A DNA stretch of 5,526 nt, taken from NCBI GenBank assembly GCA_024643445.1, contig JAHEMX010000279.1:1-5526 (forward strand), in the 5' to 3' direction. Source of the stretch: Desulfobulbaceae bacterium (GTDB taxonomy: Bacteria; Desulfobacterota; Desulfobulbia; Desulfobulbales; Desulfocapsaceae). The translations under genes were made by a program, and so were the position numbers. This document shows, piece by piece, positions 1-5,526 of the stretch. The stretch's first letter is position 1, and every line of letters begins with the position of its first letter. The notes under the pieces were generated by a model, which did no database searches, was not told the origin of the DNA, and worked only from the letters and a program-made list of their open reading frames with translations.

Positions 1-1448
1 GCGCAGCTGAAAAACCGGTTTACCTCTGGATCCATGATGGAGCGGTTGAAATCCGCGACGCCGAAACGCTCTGGGGTTCAGAAGTGGCCGATTGCCGGCA
101 GAAGATACAGCACTCACTCGGTGAAAAAAATATCCGAACGGCAATCATCGGTCTCGCCGGGGAAAACATGGTGCGCTACGCCTGCATCTTGAACGATGTA
201 TCCCACGCAGCGGGAAGGACCGGCATGGGGGCGGTGATGGGTTCGAAAAAGCTCAAAGCCATTGTTGTAAAAGGCTCTCAGGTACCACAACTGGCCCGAC
301 GGAAAGACTTGATGGACATAAATCGGCAGATGGCCGGCAATTACAAAGAACTGACCCTGCACTGGAAATACGGTACGGGCCGAACCATGGCGGAATACGG
401 ACAAAACGGCAACCTGCCCGTCCGAAATTTCAAGGGCGGTCGATTCGCCGGTACCGATAAAATTTCGGCTGTTACGCTGTATGGCCGCTATCTCAAGCGA
501 ATGGAAGGCTGCTACGGCTGCCCGATAAAATGCAAGAGAGTCGTCGAACTGGAGGGTGAGGTGACGGTGGACCCTGTATACGGTGGGCCGGAATACGAAA
601 CCCTTGCCGCCCTGGGATCCAATTGTGACATTGACAATCTTGAAGCCATCATGAAGGCAAATGAGCACTGCAATCGCTACGGGCTGGACACGATATCTAC
701 CGGAACGGCCATCTCCTTTGCGATGGAATGCTATGACCATGGCATTTTGACCAGGGAAGATACGGACGGGCTGGAGCTTCGCATGGGAAACGATACGGCC
801 ATGCTCACGATGATTGAGCGAATTGCCCGGCGCGAAGGACTCGGGGATCTGCTGGCCGAGGGAACCAGGCGCGCGGCCGAGCAGCTCGGAAACGGTTCAG
901 AAGCATTTGCCATGCAGGTAAAAGGGGTGGAAATCCCCATGCACGAACCTCGCCTGAAACAGCCGCTGGGCCTACATTACAGCGTCCACCCCGGCGGAGC
1001 TGACCACTGTACCGGACCGCACAGCGAATCCGCTCTTGACCCCAAAAGCGCCGAGAAGCTTTGTCACGCAAGCATGCCCGGCCATCTGGCCAACCACCTC
1101 GGGCTCTGCCGGTTTGTTCCCTGGAAAATGGAGCAGATCAACGATGCGATCGGACACATAACAGGCTGGCAGGTCACTCCCCAGGAGCTCAGGCAGGCCG
1201 TTGACCGGGGACTGACCCTCTCCCGCATATTCAACCTGAGGGAAGGGTTCACTGCAGATGACGATGTCCTTCCTGAACGCTTTGGTGAAACCCCTCCGGA
1301 CAGTCCCTTAAAGGGCATCGATGTCGAAGTGTTTCTCAGGGGCAGGGCTAACTATTATCATCTGCAGGGCTGGGATGAAAGAGGTATTCCGCGAAAAGCC
1401 GCGCTGAAACGACTTGGCATAGAGTGGGCGGCAAGCCATCTGCCCTGA
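1..1448 (+). CDS. Aldehyde ferredoxin oxidoreductase family protein (tungsten enzyme), 5' end cut by the window
   Basis: The frame is open from base 3 and codes for 481 visible residues; the family is usually about 600 residues or a little more, so roughly the first 120-150 are missing. These enzymes oxidise aldehydes to carboxylic acids in the cytoplasm, using a tungsten bis-pterin and one [4Fe-4S] cluster and passing electrons to ferredoxin. Visible support: an AGRTGMGAVMGSKKLKAI pterin-region signature near 210-260; a CX2CX3C cluster motif (Cys codons at 510, 519 and 531); the GPEYET segment just after it; a GADHC segment near 1000 that matches the family's active-site His region; LGLC with the probable fourth cluster cysteine (codon 1107); and the typical YYxLxGWDxxGIP tail. 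No key residue appears lost. A GTG at 84 could be mistaken for a start, but clear family sequence precedes it. The substrate cannot be named: AOR, FOR, WOR and BamB-type members share these motifs. No partner gene is visible upstream. Confidence 0.93.
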   Translation, partial: AAEKPVYLWIHDGAVEIRDAETLWGSEVADCRQKIQHSLGEKNIRTAIIGLAGENMVRYACILNDVSHAAGRTGMGAVMGSKKLKAIVVKGSQVPQLARRKDLMDINRQMAGNYKELTLHWKYGTGRTMAEYGQNGNLPVRNFKGGRFAGTDKISAVTLYGRYLKRMEGCYGCPIKCKRVVELEGEVTVDPVYGGPEYETLAALGSNCDIDNLEAIMKANEHCNRYGLDTISTGTAISFAMECYDHGILTREDTDGLELRMGNDTAMLTMIERIARREGLGDLLAEGTRRAAEQLGNGSEAFAMQVKGVEIPMHEPRLKQPLGLHYSVHPGGADHCTGPHSESALDPKSAEKLCHASMPGHLANHLGLCRFVPWKMEQINDAIGHITGWQVTPQELRQAVDRGLTLSRIFNLREGFTADDDVLPERFGETPPDSPLKGIDVEVFLRGRANYYHLQGWDERGIPRKAALKRLGIEWAASHLP

Positions 1449-1552
1449 GGCGCTGAAACCGCTCGTTTCCGGTTATTATCGATTCCGCCGCATTCTGCTC
1501 TGCCTTCAGACAAGAGCCAAAAGACTTATCGGCAGGCAATGCTCTAGGGAGC

Positions 1553-1581
1553 TTGCAATTATCGGAGAATTAGTCAATATT
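1553..1581 (+). promoter_or_regulatory. Possible sigma-70-like promoter for the membrane protein gene
   Basis: TTGCAA at 1553-1558 and AATATT at 1576-1581 are separated by 17 bases, each matching four of six consensus positions. This would start transcription near 1588, about 40 bases before the membrane-protein start. A loose inverted repeat (GAAT at 1567-1570 and ATTC at 1579-1582) overlaps the -10 element and might be an operator, but it is short. The rest of the 1449-1627 gap holds no gene. No strong terminator follows the oxidoreductase, so read-through from it is also possible. Confidence 0.3.
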
Positions 1582-1615
1582 CTTCCCATCGGACAGACTA
1601 TTTCCCATTCACGGC

Positions 1616-1620
1616 AGGTG
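1616..1620 (+). promoter_or_regulatory. Ribosome binding site supporting the ATG at 1628
   Basis: AGGTG ends seven bases before the ATG at 1628, a normal Shine-Dalgarno distance. It supports this start over later internal ATGs. Confidence 0.5.
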
Positions 1621-1627
1621 TCGTCTT

Positions 1628-2761
1628 ATGCGCAGAGCAGAACCCATTGCCGCAGACTTTTTCCTCGATAAACGATTACGGGCCTTTATCCTGGCGCTGA
1701 TGGTAACAGCCTTTTTTTTCGGTTTTGCCGACCAGGTCTGGGACCGGAATTTCGAGCGGTTGCACATCTTTCTTTTCAATCTCTGTGCCGGTGGTTTCAT
1801 CATCCTGTATCACACGGAAAACAAAGGCAGACCGTCGCTGAGCTGTTTTGTTTTCCTCTTTCTCAGCCTCTGCTACGCCCTGCTGGCCTTTTTTCAGTCC
1901 TACAGTGCAGCGGCCATGTTGTCTTTCACGCTTGGCCTGCTCGTCGAATCAATCCGTATCCGCCACTTCTCCCTTCTTCCGAAGGATCTCTTCTCGAGCC
2001 AGGTTTCCGTTGTCGACAAATTCCACCACGCCTCCATACTCTGTCTCTCCCTGGCCCTTTTTGTCGCCACCTTTGTTCTGCTGAACAATACGGCCCTGCA
2101 CTGGCTTCCTTATAAGAATCTGACCCTGAACGTCTTTTTTCTCGGCTTCTCCTTTCCGGTATCCCTGATCACCATGTCGGTGATGTTCTCTTTTATCCGC
2201 AAGGATATCAACCCGGTCCTGCGTGCACAGAAACAGGGGTTTTTCTGGACCGTCAATCTCGGCGTCATTATTTTCTTCCTGTTCATCGTCTTCGAATTGC
2301 CCACCGCAAAATTTGTGATTGCCACCTTTCTGTTTTTCGCCGTGGTACTGATATTTTCCTTTTTCCTGCTGCTTGGCGTCAATGTGCAACAGAAGCTCTT
2401 TCTGCTTTCCGGCATGGCTTTCCTCGTATTTACCGGCATCACCGGCATTTTCTATATCGTCCTGGCTGATTTCCCCGTGGCCTACGCCAGATGGGGCCGC
2501 CTGCTGCTTACCTGCCACGCCTACCTGTCCCTCTACGGCTGGGGGCTGAGTGGTCTTCTGATCCTGATGCGCTGGAATGATTTTCCCCTCAAGCTTAATT
2601 CCTGGCGCATTATCGCCATGCACTGGCTGGTTATAGGCATTCTTGCACCGCTTGGAAAAACGAGCCTCATCCTCGCCGTTACGTCACTGGTTGCCTTTTG
2701 CCTGTTTCTCCACTTCTTCTTCGAGGAGAAAGAAACGGCACCGATGATGAAAGAGAGATGA
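1628..2761 (+). CDS. Polytopic inner-membrane protein of unknown function, about 12 helices
   Basis: I do not recognise a named family. The 377-residue product is very hydrophobic, with about 52 phenylalanines. It has roughly 12 possible membrane segments, near residues 19-34, 44-61, 71-89, 92-108, 134-153, 165-189, 205-223, 228-250, 257-280, 290-314, 327-343 and 345-364. The N-terminus and the charged C-terminal tail (FEEKE onward) probably face the cytoplasm. There is no signal peptide and no ATP-binding motif. Histidines lie in or next to helices: H46, the pair H133-H134, H297 (LTCHAYLSLYGW), H332 (AMHWL) and H362. Helix-borne histidines with an overall all-helical build recall haem-binding membrane proteins such as NnrS or oxidase subunit I, but this is only a resemblance. 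It follows the oxidoreductase on the same strand after 179 bases, so a link to redox metabolism is possible but unproven. That it is a real gene is well supported by its length, composition and ribosome binding site. Confidence 0.85.
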   Translation: MRRAEPIAADFFLDKRLRAFILALMVTAFFFGFADQVWDRNFERLHIFLFNLCAGGFIILYHTENKGRPSLSCFVFLFLSLCYALLAFFQSYSAAAMLSFTLGLLVESIRIRHFSLLPKDLFSSQVSVVDKFHHASILCLSLALFVATFVLLNNTALHWLPYKNLTLNVFFLGFSFPVSLITMSVMFSFIRKDINPVLRAQKQGFFWTVNLGVIIFFLFIVFELPTAKFVIATFLFFAVVLIFSFFLLLGVNVQQKLFLLSGMAFLVFTGITGIFYIVLADFPVAYARWGRLLLTCHAYLSLYGWGLSGLLILMRWNDFPLKLNSWRIIAMHWLVIGILAPLGKTSLILAVTSLVAFCLFLHFFFEEKETAPMMKER

Positions 2762-2899
2762 AAGGCAGAGTGGCGGCATAATTCAGCGAATCAGCACCTG
2801 GCCCGCGCATCCCCGCAGAAACCTCTTGAGCAGAAAGATCCAGGAAAAACCGTTACCCATGCAGTAATTTCTCCTGTGGAGCAAGCAGGCAGGCAGTGA

Positions 2900-3331
2900 G
2901 CCCGGCAGGATGAGTTTGGAGACTATCGAGGGCTTGGTGTCAGTACGATTGCCTTAAAGGCAACGCCAAAAGACAGTAGAGGAATCTTTATCATCGAAAA
3001 CACTTTTCACGAAAAGGGAGGCCCCCCGCTTCATCTGCATTACAATCAGGACGAGTGGTTCTCTGCCGTCGAGGGAGTTTTCCTGATAGAAGTGGGGCAG
3101 GAAAAATTTACTTTGACCCCTGGCGACTCGCTACTTGCGCCTCGCACTATTTCACCCGTTTGGGCATATACCGGGGGCAATCGCGGCAAAATCATCATTG
3201 CTTTTATGCCTGCCGGAAAAAGGGAATCCTTCTTTCGAGAAGTAACAAAAACCAATGCAATGCCTGCCCAAGAACCTGACCTGTGGCGCTCTCATGAGAT
3301 GGAACTGCTCGGACCGCCTCTACTGGTGTAA
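2900..3331 (+). pseudogene. Cupin-domain protein, probably decayed (no start codon, second-motif histidine lost)
   Basis: The frame opens after a TGA at 2897-2899 and ends at TAA 3329-3331, giving 143 codons. From about 2909 it reads as a single-domain cupin of the kind often carried behind a secretion signal. Motif 1 is intact: GGPPLHLHYNQDE, with His codons at 3032 and 3038 and Glu at 3053, which would bind a metal. The second motif reads GDSLLAPRTISPVWA, with Pro (codon 3155) where the metal-binding His is expected. No ATG, GTG or TTG occurs in frame before the GTG at 3092, and a start there would remove all of motif 1. The ATG at 2910 is in another frame and stops after 15 codons. Just upstream, a different frame (2881-2910) reads AVSPAG, which could be the lost N-terminal side, joined by a one-base insertion or two-base deletion near 2903-2910. 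A sequencing error or an unconventional start remains possible. The function, if any, is unknown; enzymes and sugar- or ligand-binding proteins share this fold. Confidence 0.72.
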
Positions 3332-3492
3332 CGGGCATAAAGACACCTTGCGCTGCAACAATATACACGACAAAAAGGCACAAGGCCGGGTTCAGTAACT
3401 TGTGGGTAAGGAGGTACTGCGACTCACGGCATCCAGGATTCCGTTGCTGGACAGCAGATAGACATCTGACCGGACCACTATCATTCGCCCTC

Positions 3493-4362
3493 TCAGTCCA
3501 GGGCCAGGGACGTCCCGCTTCTGACGATGATGCCCTCATCACAGAGAGCCTCGAGCAGGCGGGCAACACGGCCGGCCGGCTCACCGAGCAGCCCGGCCAT
3601 ATCATGTTCGCCAACCAGGTGCCGATCGAGCAGCAGCTGGAGTATCCTGCCGCGAAGCTGGCGATCGGACCCCGCAAACGGTGACTGCCGGCTGTAATGT
3701 CTACTCCTGCGGCTCAGGTTTCCGACACTTTTCTTGAGCATCACACCATAGTCCATCAACGCATAATACCATTCCCGCGGACGTTCTCGGTCAAGGGTTT
3801 TCCCGACCAGAACCATGATGTCACGGTCATCAACCGCCGTTTGCTCCTGGAAAAAAAAGTGGATAAAAACTGTCCTGACATTGGTTTCTATAAAGGAAAG
3901 CGGGGCGTTATAGGCAAACACGCAGATTGATGCGGCCGTTGCCGGACCGATGCCGGGAAACGTCACCAGAATATTCGGATCATCCGGCAGCAGCTTGTTG
4001 TAATCGTCAACGACCATGGTCGCTATATCATGGAGGTACTTCGCCCTTCGATTGTATCCGAGTCCTTTCCAGAATTTCAGAACCTCACCAAACGAGGCCC
4101 GGGCAAGACGCTGAAAATCCGGGAACCTCTCGATAAACGGATCAAATTTCTCGGCCACACGGCTGGTCTGCGTCTGCTGCAGCATGAGTTCCGAGATCAG
4201 GACCCGGTACGGGGAAATCTCGCGGCGCCAGCTGAAATCCCGGTTATGCTGCAGGTAGTAATGAAAGACGATGGAACGGAACCGTTCATAGGCTTCACGG
4301 CCCGGGCCGTGTACGGCAAAAAATTCCGGCCAGGATTCCTTGAAAAAAGGCAGGGAGCTCAT
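3493..4362 (-). CDS. mutY: MutY-like HhH-GPD DNA glycosylase lacking the Fe-S cluster, with C-terminal winged-helix-like segment
   Basis: The product is a base-excision repair glycosylase, most like A/G-specific adenine glycosylase, which removes adenine mispaired with 8-oxoguanine. Numbering here counts an upstream TTG at 4365 as residue 1; the ATG immediately after it, at 4362, is the more likely start and gives 289 residues. Visible features: SELMLQQTQ at 58-66, containing the catalytic Glu (E59); KGLGYNRRAKYLH at 100-112; the helix-hairpin-helix FPGIGPATAAS at 136-146; and ALMDYG at 202-207. The hairpin has Ala where endonuclease III carries its lyase Lys, so a monofunctional enzyme is expected. 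Two oddities stand out. The usual MutY Asp in LDGNV is Glu here (IETNV, E160). After ALMDYG there is no four-cysteine cluster motif: the whole protein has two cysteines, at 148 and 275. It also lacks the roughly 100-residue NUDIX-like domain; residues 234-290 instead look like a winged helix. The start lies 17 bases after the LipA stop, suggesting co-transcription. A related thymine or uracil mismatch specificity is possible. Confidence 0.88.
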   Translation of the reverse strand: MSSLPFFKESWPEFFAVHGPGREAYERFRSIVFHYYLQHNRDFSWRREISPYRVLISELMLQQTQTSRVAEKFDPFIERFPDFQRLARASFGEVLKFWKGLGYNRRAKYLHDIATMVVDDYNKLLPDDPNILVTFPGIGPATAASICVFAYNAPLSFIETNVRTVFIHFFFQEQTAVDDRDIMVLVGKTLDRERPREWYYALMDYGVMLKKSVGNLSRRSRHYSRQSPFAGSDRQLRGRILQLLLDRHLVGEHDMAGLLGEPAGRVARLLEALCDEGIIVRSGTSLALD

Positions 4363-4379
4363 CAACGTAACCTGGGTGG

Positions 4380-5526
4380 CTAACGAACGGGCTCAAGAGC
4401 ACCCTGATAGAGATGACCCGCGCGATACGAACTGCGCACGTGGGGGCCTGCAGCAACACCTTTAAAACCAAGGTCAAGGGCTATTGCCCGCAACTCTTCA
4501 AACTCTTCCGGCGGGACAAACCGTTTCACGGCGAGATGGGCAGTTGTGGGCTGCAGATACTGCCCAAGCGTCAGCAGATCACACCCGGCCCTCCTGATAT
4601 CACTCATCGTTTCGACCAGTTCCTCCCCTGTCTCCCCCAGACCAACCATCAAGCCCGACTTGGTAACAATGGACGGATTCAGTTCTTTGACAGCGGCAAG
4701 AAGCTGCAGGGAACGATAGTACCGTGCCTGCGGCCGTACGCGCGGATAGAGACGCTCAACCGTTTCAACGTTATGGTTCAAGACAGCGGGCTGCTCGCGG
4801 CAGAGCAGGGCCAGGGCTGTCTCATTACCCTGAAGATCCGGTATGAGAATTTCAACAAGGGTCCCCGGCCGCCGCGCCTTGATGGCCTGCATCGTCCTGA
4901 CAAAATGATGGGCTCCTCCATCTGGCAGGTCATCACGGGTTACCGAGGTCAAAACCACGTAATCAAGAGCCATGTCGGCGGCCGCACTGGCGATTCGTTC
5001 CGGTTCTTCAGGATCCAGCGGTTCAACCGGTGCATGGCTGACAGCGCAGAAACGGCAGTTTCTCGTACATTTCTCCCCCATGATCATGAAGGTTGCCGTC
5101 CCCTTGCCATAGCATTCAAACTGGTTCGGGCAGCGAGCCTCCTGGCAGACGGTATGCAACTTTCCCGTGCTGACCAGCCGCCTCGTCTTCTCAAAGGCGG
5201 GCCCCGAGGGCAGCCGTTTTTTCAGCCATTTCGGCTTTGCGGTTCGAACCTTCTGATCATCACCACCCCTGCGGGCGGCACCAGGGAATGTTTCCGGCCC
5301 TGCCGGTAAAGAAGCAAGCGTGGTCGTACAGCCGAAGATTCCACTGATTTCGTCAATCATTTCCACTTTTATCGACTTGATATCGAGCGATTTCCCGAGC
5401 TCTTGCTCCATTGACGTCATCGACACGCCGGACAGGCCGCAGGGGGTTATCCAGCCGAACGGTTCCAGGTCGAGGTTTACGTTCAGGGCAAGGCCGTGAA
5501 AGGTGATGCCGTGCCTGATGGCGATG
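4380..5526 (-). CDS. lipB-lipA: LipB-LipA fusion: octanoyltransferase C-terminus joined to complete lipoyl synthase (5' end cut by the window)
   Basis: One uninterrupted frame enters at the right edge and ends at TAG 4382-4380, with 381 visible residues. Its start lies beyond 5526. The first ~65 residues are the end of LipB, which moves octanoyl groups from acyl carrier protein to lipoyl domains. The rest is a full LipA, the radical-SAM enzyme that inserts two sulfurs into that octanoyl chain. LipA numbering here counts the GTG at 5426 as residue 1. The auxiliary cluster motif CX4CX5C is at C94, C99 and C105. The radical-SAM CX3CX2C is at C120, C124 and C127. The closing RSSY motif (331-334), whose serine binds the auxiliary cluster, is also present. 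A linker of about 25-30 residues rich in Gly, Pro and charged residues (about 33-60) joins the halves. No ATG, GTG or TTG lies in frame between the LipB domain and the first LipA cysteines, so LipA cannot easily be made alone. Any promoter lies outside the window. The domain identities are very secure. Confidence 0.93.
   Translation of the reverse strand, partial: IAIRHGITFHGLALNVNLDLEPFGWITPCGLSGVSMTSMEQELGKSLDIKSIKVEMIDEISGIFGCTTTLASLPAGPETFPGAARRGGDDQKVRTAKPKWLKKRLPSGPAFEKTRRLVSTGKLHTVCQEARCPNQFECYGKGTATFMIMGEKCTRNCRFCAVSHAPVEPLDPEEPERIASAAADMALDYVVLTSVTRDDLPDGGAHHFVRTMQAIKARRPGTLVEILIPDLQGNETALALLCREQPAVLNHNVETVERLYPRVRPQARYYRSLQLLAAVKELNPSIVTKSGLMVGLGETGEELVETMSDIRRAGCDLLTLGQYLQPTTAHLAVKRFVPPEEFEELRAIALDLGFKGVAAGPHVRSSYRAGHLYQGALEPVR
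5331..5526 (-). other. lipB: LipB (octanoyltransferase) domain portion of the fusion, C-terminal part only
   Basis: Reading leftward from the edge, the segment contains IAIRHGITFHGLALNVNLDL, then FGWITPCGLSGVSMTSME. The HGxALNVNxDL stretch and the PCG cysteine (codon 5441-5439) are LipB hallmarks; that cysteine corresponds to the catalytic thioester-forming residue (Cys169 in E. coli). The partner lysine and the N-terminal two thirds lie outside the window. The GTG at 5426 and the ATGs near 5420 and 5411 fall inside this conserved domain, so none is a credible gene start. Confidence 0.9.

Noticed and set aside
84..1448. GTG at 84 as the start of the oxidoreductase
   Set aside because: The frame is open to the window edge, and residues before 84 (for example PVYLWIHDG) fit the family.
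1453..1469. GAAAC/GTTTC inverted repeat after the oxidoreductase as a terminator
   Set aside because: The stem is five pairs, AT-rich, and not followed by a T run.
1949..2623. Minus-strand 224-codon frame opposite the membrane protein
   Set aside because: Its Gln-, Lys- and Glu-rich product is what the complement of a Phe- and Leu-rich membrane gene gives; no ribosome binding site or family match is visible.
2885..2896. Three tandem GCAG units just before the cupin frame, suggesting phase variation by slippage
   Set aside because: The TGA that closes the cupin frame (2897-2899) lies after the repeat, so gaining or losing units could not open the frame.
2910..2957. ATG at 2910 as the start of the cupin gene
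   Set aside because: It is in a different frame from the cupin domain and meets TAA after 15 codons.
3372..3387. Possible minus-strand terminator after the glycosylase (GGC, CTTGT loop, GCC, then five T)
   Set aside because: The stem is only three base pairs and lies over 100 bases past the stop, too weak to call.
4413..5309. Long plus-strand open frame of 298 codons opposite LipA
   Set aside because: The minus strand carries unmistakable LipA motifs; the plus-strand product resembles nothing and is a shadow.

Overview
The window reads as an ordinary chromosomal stretch of an anaerobic bacterium. A tungsten-dependent aldehyde ferredoxin oxidoreductase (AOR family), oxygen-sensitive radical-SAM lipoyl synthesis and moderate GC content fit a Desulfobacterota-like (deltaproteobacterial) host. 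That assignment is an inference from gene content and remembered family resemblance, not from a marker gene.

Plus strand, left half. The window opens inside an AOR-family gene (1-1448) whose first part lies upstream. A 179-base gap with a possible weak sigma-70-like promoter follows. Next comes a polytopic membrane protein of about 12 helices and no assigned function (1628-2761). After it lies a cupin reading frame (2900-3331) that has no usable start codon and has lost the second-motif histidine, so it looks like a decaying gene.

Minus strand, right half, transcribed toward the cupin. A reading frame entering from the right edge carries the C-terminal part of octanoyltransferase LipB and runs without a stop into a complete lipoyl synthase LipA (5526-4380). 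This is a natural LipB-LipA fusion, placing the two successive steps of lipoate assembly on one polypeptide. Seventeen bases later begins a MutY-like HhH-GPD DNA glycosylase (4362-3493). It has no cysteine motif for an iron-sulfur cluster and ends in a probable winged-helix segment instead of the NUDIX-like domain of classical MutY. The close spacing suggests one transcript, although the functions (cofactor synthesis and base-excision repair) are unrelated.

The two halves converge at about 3332-3492, where no convincing terminator is visible. I see no tRNA, rRNA, CRISPR array, insertion sequence or riboswitch. The observations most worth following are the LipB-LipA fusion, the unusual MutY-like architecture and the eroded cupin. 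None amounts to a clearly new system.
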